In this document: piece after piece, positions 24,497 through 36,847 of the stretch
How the letters are laid out: every line of letters starts with the position of its first letter
How positions within the stretch are numbered: position 1 is the stretch's first letter
Source: Plectrocnemia conspersa
Taxonomy: Eukaryota > Arthropoda > Insecta > Trichoptera > Polycentropodidae
Assembly: GCA_009617715.1 (NCBI GenBank)
Contig: VTFK01000592.1
Span: 62,001-126,000, forward strand
Length of the DNA: 64,000 nucleotides
Reading direction: 5' to 3'
Notes under the pieces: generated by a model
The model's input: the letters and a program-made list of their open reading frames with translations, nothing else
What the model was told of the DNA's origin: nothing
Databases searched by the model: none
Position numbers and translations under genes: made by a program

Positions 24497-24600
24497 TAGT
24501 GGCGAACCGCCCCAGGCGGCACTTGCTTGGAGGCGGCACTTTTGCGATGGAAGGACCTGAATGCGCTAATATATATAACCAAGAAATAACTAAGAGCTAA
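24497..24600 (+). repeat. CAGTGGCG-family hAT MITE, fragment
   Basis: TAGTGGCGAACCGCCCCAGG and GCGGCACTTGCTTGGAGGCG closely follow the left third of the complete copies at 59970 and 60700. The right end is missing. Confidence 0.7.
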
Positions 24601-24841
24601 ATTTAATACACCCATACCTCGATTTACGCGGTCAAAAAATGCTGTTAAAATCTTGCTAGATTTAAAAATAAATTATTTATTGAGATTATAAGATCTTAAT
24701 TTAATTTAAATAATAATAATACATTAATTCAAAATTATATTAAATTCAAAATTCATCTTGAAGTGTTATTTCTGACTTACAATGTCTTCGCCACCTCTGG
24801 TATATATCACTAAATTTAATCATAAAGTGAGAGACTGAATA

Positions 24842-25051
24842 TCAAATGGAAGTTAGCGTGAGAAATGCATCTGACTCTCCTTCATCGGACGTATAATATA
24901 CGTGCGAACCGAAGCGGAAAAATGAGTTACTCCAGAACATTTCTGCATAGCGAAGGCAATGTAAATAAGGTAAATCAATATGATAGCTCAGATGTCCTAA
25001 TTTATTAGTTATTTTTTTAAAATGACGCACGCTACGCCAATTCGCAGCCAT
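24842..25051 (-). other. Unassigned 69-codon open frame
   Basis: It begins MAANWRSVRHFKKITNKLGH and contains YLHCLRYAEMFWSNSFFRFG. No family was recognised. It sits on the same strand and about 0.6 kb upstream of the coding-like frame at 24065-24253, which is the only reason to note it. No good donor was seen at its end. Confidence 0.2.
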
Positions 25052-26415
25052 GCCTCAATCAGCGACGTGATTTGAAGCAGTACATCAAAACTCTTTGAAA
25101 ATAATCTTGCATCGGTCCACATTTTTCACTTTCTCCGCACGATTAGCAGAGCATCGGAATGCCACGCGTATGAATCTGCGCGTCGCCGCCATAACTTCGA
25201 CGTCTTCCTACACGTTCGACGCCGAAATCAAAAGTCTCCGCTATGTATAAATCAACCGTCGGGAGTTGTAAAATTTTTAATACGCGACGCCTTTTCCCCC
25301 GTCGGTCGGTCGCCGGAAAAACTTCCGAAGCGCAGGAGTTATTGGGTCGTAAAGTTATCCGTCTCGACGTTGAGGACCGCGATTAAGAGGCGGCACGCGG
25401 GCGAAACGACCCGTGTTCAATCGTCGCCAGGTGAATTAGTGGGAAAAGTCGAATAATTTCCAAAAGATCTAGCCGAGACGCTAAATTAATCCTGGCGACG
25501 AATCGGCTTCGAATATTTCAAAACGTTTCTGGAAATTCTATATTTTCTCTACTTTCGGTGATTCATTACATGTATAAATATCAAAGATAAACGCGATAAC
25601 CCTTCAAAAGAGTGTATTTATTAATAAACTAGCATCGAAAATAAATTGCGATCAAAATGATACGCGCAATCGATTCGCATTACTCTCTCTGCTGCGTTCT
25701 GAGTAATTTATTATTGCAATAATGAGTTTCAAAAGTTAATTGTAAAATATAAATACGTCCTTACAAAGCAATTCACTTGTATTATAATTTTAAAATTATC
25801 TATCACAAAACCGATAACTGTATTTTGACAGATTACAATCATTGTAATATAACATTTTATATTGACGTTTATTAATTTTATTGAAAGGTTTTCGGTGTAT
25901 GTTACATCAAGGAAAATTCTTTAGAATGAGCTTTTTATAGCATCAACGTTATTCAAATTTCGTCTGTTCCCACAAAAAAAATAGTAATAGAACACGCAAC
26001 ATTTTTTTGTGAAATTAATATATTAACTATATGTTATTTAAATAGCAATTATTTACAACAGATAAAAGCCGACACACAGAATTAAAAAAGATGCGGATGT
26101 GGTATTGAATGAACTCTTTCAAATAATCAATGTAAATGTCTGTGGCAAAACAAAGAATATTTTTAATCATATCGAATTGTAATTGCTGCAACACATTGCC
26201 GACAATAAAACGCATATCAACAGCAGCAAAATAAGTATTATCGGTTACATGAATAATTAAATTGTTCCTATTTAAAGTTATACACATTTATTGCTCTATT
26301 ATTTTTTTAATTAAAATTGGCAGTCTTGATACTTTTTAATGTTAGAATATAAATATGTATGTATGAACATATATTCATTATTAAAACTTGAGTTTTCGAG
26401 TCTTCTAGTAACTAG
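25052..26415. other. GC-balanced island then AT-rich stretch
   Basis: The part at 25080-25500 is rich in CG dinucleotides, and plus-strand CGCCAG|GTGAAT near 25430 could be a donor. No open frame or acceptor supports an exon. The 86-codon frame at 26027-26287 (minus) is AT-rich and is treated as chance. Confidence 0.35.
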
Positions 26416-26464
26416 TAACCCATTGGGCTAACGCGTCATGTTACAACGGAAGATTTACAATAAA
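26416..26464 (+). repeat. SINE 3' end fragment
   Basis: TTGGGCTAACGCGTCATGTT and then ACAACGGAAGATTTACAATA give the last part of the SINE family described at 55880-56245, here on the plus strand. This fragment preserves the downstream half of the 3' hairpin (GTTACAACGG). Confidence 0.6.
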
Positions 26465-26483
26465 ATAAAGCAATAAAAAATAG

Positions 26484-26525
26484 TGGAAAAGGGTCCTCTG
26501 GACAGATGAGTCCAAATTCGAAATT
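26484..26525 (+). pseudogene. Tc1 transposase fragment
   Basis: The frame reads WKRVLWTDESKFEI, the segment with the first catalytic aspartate of Tc1 transposases (compare VLWCDESKFELFG in the relic at about 12 kb). Only about 14 codons are recognisable before the similarity ends. The copy differs in sequence from copies A and B and has opposite orientation. Confidence 0.7.
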
Positions 26526-27503
26526 GATATATCAGAATTGATATTTCGTGAGACAACTGGCAATAACAGCTGTTGCTACTTTACAAAAACAATACAACAA
26601 AAAAACCTTTTTGGATTATCTAAAAAGAAAAATAGTTCTAAATCGTTTTGCATTCTGCTAATTTCCATGAGTAATTTCATCTTAACGGAGCGAGTTCTTA
26701 GATCACCAAAGCAAAGATAAAGCCGCCGGCCGGTTATTAAAATAATTTTGGAGAAGAAACAGTATACATATGTATTTATGTGTCGGCAATAAAAAGTATC
26801 TACATATTTAATTTAAAAGTGTTTAGTTTAGTTCAACAAAAAGTATTTTTTTTACATAGCCATTGAGAAAGTCCACAGATGCAAAATATCAACTTAGAAA
26901 TATGAGTGATTTATGGAATTTCGACAATTACAAAGTGTTTTTTCGTCATTATTTTTTTATTTATAATGACCATGGCTGTCATAAATAATATTAATATAAA
27001 ATTATAAATTTCGCAACAATAAAACAACTATCTGCTTTGTTGAACTGTGTTTTTATAGTTAGTGCCATATTCACATATATATTTTAAAATATTAAATTAC
27101 AAATATGAACGAATACGAATCGTTAAAATACAGGCAAATTTATTAAATATATCAAAGAAAAATTACCACTCGCGTTGTTGCAGTACATATATTTGAAAAA
27201 ATAATACACAATTGTGTATTTAAAGTTTACGCTTATGAAAAATTGAAAATTTCAAAATATCTCCCTACCCAAATCAAAGAATATTAAAATAACGGGCGAA
27301 TACTTTCAGTATTCGAATAATAGTATGAGGGGCAAATACAACACAACAACTGTTTGACATGGCTGGTATACAAGGAAGGATTATATAGTATTATGTATTA
27401 TGATAAAATTTAATTATCATCTTTAGGCGCTGACATCTGTCCTCGAATATTTAGCGAATTATTAGTATATGTATGTAACAGTAGCTTATACAAGGAGAGC
27501 TTA

Positions 27504-27760
27504 TTAACCCTTTGAGTAGTGAGTTAATTTATACACATTTGTTAATTTGATAGTATACACCTGGGAGTATACATATTTATTATTATTATTTTATACTACA
27601 TTTTATAGTAAATTATAGAAAAAAAATCGGTGATTCTCAACGTTTTATTAGATATTAAATATTTTCTAGTCCCCCAACTACACGCACCCAAATAGCACGC
27701 CCCTAATTTATCGTGCTATTGGGGGGGGGGTCTACTGTATTTTTACGTATTATTCGACTT
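27504..27760 (+). repeat. TTAACCCTTTG / GTCCCCCAACTACACG repeat
   Basis: TTAACCCTTTGAGTAGTGAG starts at 27504. GTCCCCCAACTACACG and GTGCTATTGGGGGGGGGGTC follow at 27671-27735, in the order seen at 3286-3400. It is probably a decayed TTAA-target element; no clean right TTAA end was identified. Confidence 0.5.
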
Positions 27761-28499
27761 TTGTAATTTTTTTTATATCAATTCAGAAGCTCTTAATATC
27801 ATTTACTGTAATCTTTAATAAATTGGTATTTTACTCTATCGAAAATAATTACATTAAATCAAATTTAAAAAAATATTATATAATGTTTTTTATTTTTATG
27901 TAAATATATTACTATCTGGGGTACCTTAAAAGAGCGAAAGATAATTTAATGGAGTTTGTTACAATGTTATTGACACGGCAAAAATGAGATGAACTTATTA
28001 TTGCAAATATTATTGCATTTTATTTAACAACGTATGGCACTAATACTATTCATATTATTTATATAGTTATTATTAAGATCGTTATTTCTCACAAGAAATG
28101 TTGCTCTTTTCAAATTAAAAAAAGCAGCACAACTTCACCAGAAGACAAACAACACTAGACTTAACAATATTCCGGTTTTTATTGTTTAGGAGTTATTATT
28201 AGACCCTTTTTATGAGTTCATTCACGTTTTGACTCATGTAAAAGTAATAAAAACGTCATAATTGTAAAAAACAGTGGCACGATTTTAGTGACCTACACAT
28301 AGGACAGTGGGCATATCTGAGTTTTAATGTCCAGATATAGAATCAAATTAAGGTAAAATTAGAATCTACTTTTATCAAATAATAATAAAAGCAAAAGTAA
28401 TCTTGAGCTCATTCTTCATTCACGCCGCTTTTTTCATCGAGAACGAACGAGTGCTTTCATCTTGCTTTACGACTCCATGCATCAACGTAAAAAACTAAT
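27761..28499. other. AT-rich stretch without recognised gene
   Basis: Nothing coding or repetitive was recognised. Confidence 0.35.
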
Positions 28500-29053
28500 T
28501 AGGTTTTGCGCTGTGTTTCGCGTTATTCGCAAACAATCGCAGAAAAATCGCACCGAGACCTGGAAGGCGTCCAAAACGTGACCGGTCAGAATGAAAACAA
28601 CTCCAGGAATGAGTCTGGGCATCATCGTATGAGCTTTCTCGAGATTTTCTCCCAAACGCCGAGGACTTACGCTCTGGCAAGTGTCGTTGTCCTCTCTGAC
28701 TGCTTTCTTTATGAGCGGCATTGCTATTATGCTTTTGGAGGTCGCCAATGTTTACATGTGCCAGCTCGCCAGACGGACGCGATCTTTATTAATCTCTCGC
28801 ATAGCTGCTACTGTTGCCACTATACTATGCACGATTTGTATTATTATTTTTTCAACCATCCGAACGAACTCATTGTCTGACGCCATTCTTGGCACGAGAA
28901 AGCGCCGGAGTATTACGACTGGAGAAACTTGGTGGCTTTTTTAATGACGCCACCGTCGAGCGAAACCGTCCAAGTTTTTATGAACGTGTAGCCCTTAGCA
29001 ACGAGATTCAAATGACTTTACCGGAAAAATTACGGAGGAGATACAACGAGTAG
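28500..29053 (+). other. GC-richer island with several overlapping open frames
   Basis: Three plus-strand frames (28506-28880, 28633-28944, 28814-29053) and one minus-strand frame (28482-28748) are open here. The most protein-like is the second. After a stop at 28630-28632 it runs 104 codons to TAA at 28944, with two hydrophobic segments (TAFFMSGIAIMLLEVANVYM and ATVATILCTICIIIFSTI) separated by RRTR. It could be a decayed two-helix membrane protein with frameshifts, but no family, start codon or splice site is convincing, and the overlapping frames may simply reflect low stop-codon density. Confidence 0.2.
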
Positions 29054-29721
29054 ATTCTAAAGAAAAATATTCACGTCACACACAATGCGCTTCGCAAATT
29101 ACGAGCGAGATACAAGTTTCGCAGATGCGAGAATAAATTTGAGTTATTTAGTTGATAACGCGATACCTAATGAGCAATGTAAGTTTACTTTTTGAGACGC
29201 ACTCTACAACAGCATCAAGAGCTTCTGTAACTGAACACATTTTAACGAGCTTTTCTACCAAGTAAGAAAATTCTAAAGAAATTACATATTTAAAATTGTA
29301 GAATGTACCGAGTACATTCAAAAGAGTATTCGGCGAGATATGCTTCAATTTTTTACAGCCTCTATCTAACCTTGTGAAAAAAATATTTTCTCATAATGTT
29401 TTAGCTATAGAATCAGATGTCTCAGCGATTTTTCATAAAAGTAGAGAATGTTGTTAAAATTTTTCTATAAATTGAAAAAATATATTCAGCGTTTCTATAT
29501 CCAACTATGAAATATAAATAATCAATAATTCATTATGTATAAATAACCAATGCTGATATAAACGCCTGTAGAATAAGTAATAATAATTCTTGTTAGTGGT
29601 AAATTTGAGGTGCAAAAATTTTTTTTGTTGGAATACATTTAAGATCATATTTAAAATCAAACCATCGTGACAGGTTTTCCCAATCATCAAGATTGCTATT
29701 CTACAAACAATAATAATAAAA

Positions 29722-29775
29722 TTAAAATAAACAGTTATGGTACACCCAAAATAAACAGATATGGTACACCCAAAA
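29722..29775 (+). repeat. Tandem duplication of a 24-bp unit
   Basis: AAAATAAACAGTTATGGTAC plus ACCC is followed directly by AAAATAAACAGATATGGTAC plus ACCC and a third degenerate start. It lies just outside the foldback element. Confidence 0.8.
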
Positions 29776-29787
29776 TAGAAGTCATGG

Positions 29788-30432
29788 AAAATTTATCGCC
29801 CGCAATTCACCGCCAGCAGTTAATCGCTTGCAGTTTACCGCCGCGTCAGTTGATCGTATAAATAATTTATAGGCTACAAATGATCGCTAGCATATTTTAC
29901 CGTCTAGAAGCAATGAGATGTTTTTATATAAACTCACTCGCTTATTCCTTGGTTGATTAATTGATTTTAAATCAAGATGTATTTAAAGAGGTTATGCTGT
30001 TCTAAAATGTATATTAAACTCAATTAAAACCCAAATCAAACATAAATGAATTAATAATTAATTCTAATGGAAGTTCAAAAACATTTTCAAACTTTTACTA
30101 GGTTAGGTTTGGGTTTGAACAGCAAATATACGTTTCGCAACTGTTACAATGAACTTATATTTTCAATAGTATGAATATAGTTTCACTAAATATGTATCAG
30201 ACAATTGATTTATAATTCTACTGATCAATGAAACTGAATTTATTCACTGCCCGGATAGTAAAAATAACTCCTTACTTTCAATTTCATTTGACTAATAAAT
30301 TATACGCATTGTCTGGCGATAAAATATGCTAGCAATCATTTGTAAGCTATATATTGTGTATGCGATCAATTGACGCGGCGGTAAATTGCTGGCGATTAAT
30401 TTCTGGCGGTGAATTGCGGGCGATAATTTTTT
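29788..30432. mobile_element. Foldback element with arms of about 112 bp
   Basis: The left arm (29795-29906) starts ATCGCCCGCAATTCACCGCC and is mirrored by the right arm (30312-30424) at roughly 85-90% identity by eye. Each arm is built from alternating ATCGC and ACCGCC motifs about 18 bp apart, which suggests repeated binding sites. The A/T runs outside the arms prevent a sure target duplication. The 400-bp interior holds a copy of the CAGTTGCGAAACG repeat and no coding frame. The superfamily is not recognised. Confidence 0.75.
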
Positions 30433-31060
30433 AGGATCCTCGTAGGTATTGCAGATAAATTAGCACCGTCACAAATATTTTTTCCAGCTCCTCGTAGCTA
30501 TTGTGTTTGGCAAGCTCGATGAGAAGTTGGATGACTCGCGCAAGAGGAGCGTTTTTAAACGCTGGCGTTCTGGCCATTATTAGAGAATTTTTAATACCTA
30601 TTATGTACGACTTAGCTCTATTTTAATTAATCATTACGACATTGATCCATGCATCTGAAAATCTAAGTAAAATGGATGGGAATTATAATTATATAATAAT
30701 TACTAATTCCGATGAAAACCATAATGAAAAAATAAAATTTATATGAGATTTGAATCTGGCACTATCAGGTTAAATATAAAATAGTTATCGTAATAAAGCT
30801 ACTAAAAGACAATGCTATACCTTCCCTTTACGCGCGCCCCGGTGATGAATACTAAGTGTACATGTAAAAATGTGTGATAATCAACGATTGATAATTGGAA
30901 AAACACGAATATTATTACATCAAATTTAAAACGATGCAATAAGTCGTAACAATTATTGTAATATATATGGGTCGAAAGAGTAAATGCACTGGACATCGCA
31001 ATTATTCTATATAAATACATAAATTGAAAGTACCACTTACTTATTCACTCAAAATGATAT
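30433..31060. other. Non-coding stretch
   Basis: No gene was recognised. A T-rich part carries a short minus-strand frame (30802-31020) that is considered chance. Confidence 0.35.
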
Positions 31061-31064
31061 TTAA

Positions 31065-31779
31065 CCCTTTAGACGCCAGTGACGTGCCTGCACGCCAAAG
31101 CTGTCGGACCGTCAAACGCCAGCGCGTGCAGGCACGCAAATGTTATTACGGACACATTTATTAATAAATTTGATTTTTTTTTCGTTAATTTAATACAGAG
31201 ACATCTATTAAATGGAATGTGATCGTTAAAATGTGCAATTTTTGAACCATTCTTTTATTATTTACGATCGAGCATACAGACGTTGTTAGGGCTGCTACAA
31301 TGTTTTTTAAAATGATAAAAAAACACAATTTTTTGTAAAAAAAAAACATTTGTTGAATTTGAATTTTGTTTTTGTTTATATTATAACATTATTGCCATAT
31401 TTACTTTTTTTTTAATTTTTTTTTGACAAAGTTGAAATTTTTTAAATATATGAAGTAGCCGCCATTTTGATAAAAGATTTTGATTAAAACAACGGAAATT
31501 ATCGTGTCCCATACAAATATTAAAAACAACCAAAAACATATAATATAAACCACATACAATATAAATTACATATAATATTTGTGTGTGGCAGCCCTGACAG
31601 TGGTTTTTAAAACTTGTTATTTCTGTGCTTTTTTTTTCACTTTTATGGTAAAATTAATAAAAAGAAAAGTAAACAGTGATTTTCCAGTTAAATAATGTTC
31701 CTCTTTCATAATAATTTAAGGGGTTGAAAATGATGGCCTACAGAGCAAATTCATAGAAATTTGCTTGGCGTTGAACTGG
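31065..31779 (-). mobile_element. TTAA-target non-autonomous element, copy 2
   Basis: Flanked by TTAA at 31061-31064 and 31780-31783, this 715-bp copy is the inverted counterpart of 14418-15137. It begins CCCTTTAGACGCCAGTGACG and ends with CTTGGCGTTGAACTGG. The hairpin with GTGCCTGCACGC and GCGTGCAGGCAC is well preserved. The two copies differ by scattered substitutions and small A/T-run length changes. Confidence 0.8.
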
Positions 31780-31899
31780 TTAAGTATCAAGTTAAAAAAC
31801 TCTCATTATCTAATGGCATTTGCAAGTGTATCTCGGAGAATTAGCTAAATTTATATATGACATGTACACTCGGTGTACATAACAATAATCTTCAGTACA

Positions 31900-32545
31900 A
31901 AAACAGGATCGATTAATAAAACTAATGTCTATGATTCTATATTATATTATATTCAGCATAAAAATAATAGCGGTGTACCACAGGGTTATTAATTAGGGCC
32001 ATTATTGTTTATAATAAATATTAATGATGTAATTATTAATATCGAAAAAATTTACACTTTTATTTGTTGCATAAGTAATAATTTAAAAATGTGTGTATAT
32101 TAATTATAAAAATATGTATGATAGATAAAAAATTAAGGAGCATTGAAATAAAATAATCATTAAATTTATTAGAAAAATATGTTTATATATATAAAAAAAA
32201 AATCTACAATAGTATTATATTACACCACTTCAATTATTGCGCAGAGATAGTATATATGCATAAAAAATTAGATAAGACGATGTTGCAAAAATACAAAATA
32301 GGGCAATGAGATCAATTTCAGATACAAATAGATTTACTAGTTGTAGAAGTATGAATATTGAAGATGAAAGTGTAAGTATTTATATACAAGTATGTAATAA
32401 TAAATAAAGATGTAGATAAATTTAGTAATAGAGATAGATAGGTATAAGAAAACGAGTTCAGCCAGTTGAATATTGTACGGGGGTGTGAATTTGTATAATA
32501 ATATTCCTAGCACAATCTGGATTCCTAAATAGAATAAAGTGCATT
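31900..32545 (+). pseudogene. Non-LTR retrotransposon reverse-transcriptase relic
   Basis: A frame at about 31969-32040 reads SGVPQGY*LGPLLFIININD, the conserved block (SGVPQGS-x-LGPLLF-x-x-x-IND) preceding the catalytic YADD box. The YADD box itself is lost. Further on, KIQNRAMRSISDTNRFTSCR at about 32290-32350 matches the LQNRA-R block typical of the same group, followed by remnants of the C-terminal tail. Several stops and frameshifts are present. The motifs suggest a Jockey/CR1-type LINE, and the upstream endonuclease part is missing. Confidence 0.75.
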
Positions 32546-34807
32546 AATTAAATAAATTATAGTATTAGTATTTATATATTCTATTTATGTACGTTTTGAT
32601 CATATTTGTTTAATATCTCTATCATATGTAGGACAGATACTTTTGGGCCTACAATGTGTTTGTGTGAATAAAATATTAATTAACACGTTTAGATTATTAC
32701 GCGAAACGTGAATGTTATACAAACACATGCATGAAATATTTTAATTAAAACTTTATGTTTAATTACGTAAACACAGTATATTTACCAGTTAAATATTTTT
32801 TTGCATGATCATAAATTAAACGCGAATTTCGATCGATGCATAAATACATCACACCTGAAACACAGGCGAAATGTGGCACTTAATGCGTCAGATTAAATAT
32901 ATTTTTATTACACGCATCAAATAAATTACATTTTTTTATAGATCTTTCGCGTAGAGAAGATACGGTCTATGAATCTGGACGACGTTTGTGCGTAGTAAAT
33001 AGGTCGGGGATAAGTTTTTAGATCCTATGGTGAATTGCAAAATTCCTACATAAATCAAAAATAAACGAGAGTGAAATTAATTCTCTTCTGAAGATATTTA
33101 TCTAGAGAAAAATTACTACGTATGGGGCGGCGCGTTAATGCCTACACGAAGGGTCGATTTTACGTGAAAATAATCACGGCACGAACGAGATTTTTGTGTA
33201 TGGACGTGAACGTGATTCGAAACCGTGAAACCGGCCAGTGGTTGTTCACCTTTTCGTACGAAAAACAATTTATACGCTCACGAGCGCAGAACACATCACT
33301 ACTACTATACAATATAGCCTTATCGAAAATACGACCACGTATCGAGCACGTAAAAACGTACGCACGAATTATAAACAACAAAATACAATTGGGTAGCTTC
33401 GGCAATAACAAGATTGGTTAGATTTAGTTAGACTCGGACCTATGGTAGAACTTCTAGTGATTGAACGAGTTATTTTGACATATGGTCAAATTGAATGAAG
33501 CCGAACAAACGAGAAAACATGACACAGATAATAATAAGAAAAAACATAGCAAATTATATGTCATACAAGTAATCAAAAACTAATGGTAAATTTGGAATAA
33601 GATGTATACAGATTATTATTAACAAATAACTAACATTGTACTCCTTCTACAAAAAACCAGAAGAATAAATAGAGTTAGTATACATATATTAACCCAAGTT
33701 TTTTATGTTTATTACTCATATGATTATTTGAATATCACAAGAACCCTTTCGCACGAAACGATGTTTGTTGTATACATATATATTCTACTAACCATCTTTC
33801 AATGAAGAATTATTGTATAAAAAATCTATACAATTCTCAAATAATATAAAAAAAAACTTCTATGAAACGCCAATACCGGTTTAGAGAATGGAGTCCACGT
33901 CCGCATGCGTCAAAAAAGTGACCTTTATTCATTCCACACGAGCTTGGTCGGATTCATTCAGAAATCGAGATAGTTTGCATCTGCCGAATGTGGGTCAAGA
34001 CACAAAGGTTGTGCATATCAGAGTGCACCACTCTACAACTCCTCTGTTCTATCCGTGGGAAAACGATTAAATTGCGATTTTGACGCCGGAAGGATGAGGT
34101 GGAGCAGTACCGCCCCCTCGCCCGGCAAACATTAGTTCGGATCGAAGGACCGTGCCCGAACCTAATTAGAAGAGCCGGCGACCCGAAACTCCGCAATACG
34201 GAAAAACCCTTTTGGACCCTCGGAAGAGTCTGAATTCTAAATTCCGAGAGAACGCAACACATAAAAAAATATCTTAGAAAGCGAAAGTAGGGAGACAAAC
34301 ACGGCAGCGACGCGTGTAATAGTTATCTTATTATCATTACTGAATTATCCAAACTCTTCCCTTTGTATGCGGAAATTAATTAGTCAACCCCATATGTTGC
34401 TTTAATAAAACCGCAAAGCTGCGGCACTGAAATTATTTCGCTTCGTTTTGATAACGACACACACGAACTACCCTTAAAAGCGGCGAAAAGTTTGTAGCTC
34501 GCAATTAATTGCTAATTAGGCGGATTAGGGAGATTCGCCTATGTGTGATGAGTTCTTTGAAATAATGTGCAAGCGAAATAATGAATGCGAAGCTACTATT
34601 ATATATACTGTATATATATGTACATATCCACAACTCGAATCTGATACCTCTGTCAAGAGCATGAATGTTGTTTCAAAAATAAATGTAAATATCGCAGAAT
34701 TATTTTTATTAAAAAATTTCCACTATACTAATGAAATTTTATCACGAGCTCAGTCATTGATTATGATTGAACATTAAATAATTAAAACAAGTAGTGATAC
34801 TCTTATG
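32546..34807. other. Non-coding stretch with short open frames
   Basis: The frame at 33122-33421 (plus) and its antisense (33160-33411) overlap in a GC-balanced patch; neither resembles a known protein. The island at 33880-34300 likewise has opposing frames only. No transposon boundary was recognised. Confidence 0.35.
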
Positions 34808-35851
34808 CCTGCACTACACTCTCTGAAAGTTGGCCAAGGTTGGCCAAGGACGGAGAATATAGTGGGTTGCTTCGGTCGAGTTCGGTTCTGCCCGCTCTAA
34901 AATCTCTCGAAAGTTGTCCGAGGTTGGGGGTAATTCAGTCGACTTGGCCAGCTTCGAGCGCTTCCGAACATTGTCGGCAAACGGACCGAAGTCCGAAGCG
35001 GTGAGATACTTCCCCTTTCGCTCTCTCGCGTGTTAAGTGACGAGAGTAAGAGAGATAATGATATGGTGTTTCGCAAACTGAGATAGAACGAGTAACTCGG
35101 TTCAATTTCAGTATGCGCGTAGGAGTCCTATGGTTAACACGCACGTCGAGCGCTGCATCGTGGTCACGTGGTCAAGTTATAATACCACATGCTTATCGGG
35201 GACTTCAACAGACTCTTACTGACATCTTTGAATATTTTAGAGCACCAAAAGGGATTAATTATATTTTTGATAGTATATTCGTCTAACAGATATCGTTATT
35301 ATATTTTTTTTCATATAAAATTAAATAATTAAAAAATAATTAGTGGTACTTGATTTTGTTAAAAAAAATCGTTTCGAATATCCTTATGTATTTTCCTAGA
35401 CCGGCTTAAATAAATGTCACACCATAACGAATTCTTATTTAGAATTGATGGCGACAAATTCTAGGATAGTCACAGATGTGGTGTTCGTATTCTGAAGTAT
35501 TATTTTTATGCCTTATGGCATTTTGCAAAAGCCGACAAAGATTTTGCGTAAATTGAATATTTACGACCGAAAAGATTTACTGATATTGTATTGGTGAGTG
35601 CCCGCACAAACTTTTATAATTATCAGTAGCATAATTTTAACAAAATGACAATTTAAAAATTGCGATTATTTGGCACATTTTCCGATCGCGCGCAAATATG
35701 CCAGCTGTACGCGACAGAAGCCGCCGTCCGGACGTCACTCAAGGTCGCCGTCCGGACGGCATATGAAATTTGTGGCAGTGTGGTCGCTTACTCGAAGTCG
35801 TAGGTCTCGGCCGACTTCGGTTTGGACAACTTTCAGAAAGTGTAGTGCAGG
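34808..35851. mobile_element. DNA element with inverted ends CCTGCACTACACT
   Basis: The inverted ends (CCTGCACTACACTCTCTGAA at 34808 and its mirror ending at 35851) match over about 28 bp and bound 1044 bp. Subterminal motifs TTGGCCAAGG, repeated in tandem at the left, and CCGTCCGGACG, repeated at 35724-35760, add internal structure. No transposase frame exists, and an unambiguous target duplication was not found, so the superfamily stays open. A fragment of the 8377-type MITE lies inside at 34995-35060. Confidence 0.65.
34995..35060 (+). repeat. Partial copy of the palindromic hAT-like MITE
   Basis: AGCGGTGAGATACTTCCCCT and then CGCTCTCTCGCGTGTTAAGT follow one arm of 8377-8527. Only this arm is present, inside the larger TIR element. 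Confidence 0.65.
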
Positions 35852-36424
35852 TATTAGTCTATTAATTTTCAACACAGTACAAAAAACACAGCATAATCCT
35901 GTTAGCAAAAGTCGTTTTGTATTAGAATAATTATTTATTTTCCTCGGACAATTTATGAGATACCCAAATTCTTCAAATTATCACCTCTCCTTGTAAAGCT
36001 TTTGTGCTAGCTTTTGTATCGTTAATCTCGAACCTGCTTTGAAAGCAGCCCTAATATCCTCACTAACAACCCACTAAATACTACCGCCCTTTTATATTTA
36101 TTGTCAAAATTCTGGAACGAAATTTTTAGAATCACATTTGACACTTTTTAAATTGAATAGCATCCCTGCCCATTGCATTACATATGTTTTTAACTGCTAT
36201 TGTCGCATTATGACAGGATAGCTTTACCGAGATTATTTTATCTTCACTGCCATTGTTGATTTAGGGTTGAAAATACCGAAACAAAATAAATTCCGTCTCT
36301 AAATAGCATCATTGATACGACCACTGTTAATAACTACCGAAAGAATAATGAAATTATAATTAATTTAAATGTAAGAAAGATAGCGCGGTGACTAATTGGA
36401 CCTGATACATAAAAAACAAAAATC

Positions 36425-36535
36425 AATACTGCCCTGTGTACATACACATACCGGTTCCGTCAGAGCGACCGACTGATCATAGGGCAGAAATTTAAAAGGA
36501 CGTGATTATTACAAATAAATAGATTAAGTAATTTT
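36425..36535 (+). repeat. Three-copy dispersed repeat, copy 1
   Basis: CACATACCGGTTCCGTCAG, GCGACCGACTGATCATAGGG and CAGAAATTTAAA occur in the same order at 37036-37165 and 60563-60680. The consensus (ACCGACTAATCACAGGGC, then AATTCAAATCACG) has a faint tRNA-like layout, so an old SINE is possible. No full cloverleaf was found. Confidence 0.5.
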
Positions 36536-36847
36536 TATTACAATCAATGTAAAAATCTAAGAAATAAATTCATGGATTCAAGAGATGGTGCCATTCGTTG
36601 CACGTTAATTTAACGCAATTGATAAATTATCAAGAATTAATACAGCACTAAAAATGCAAGGATTGTAATAAACAAAACATATGTAATTATAACAATAGTA
36701 ATAAAATAATCTAGACAATTGTATTAATAACAACTTTTATGATCTGTATTTTAACCTCAATGTCGGTTTTATGTAAAGATGGTCAGTTTAATAATACATT
36801 GTTTTAGGGCCAAATAATCAACAAAAATATATTCAGCATTTAATATA

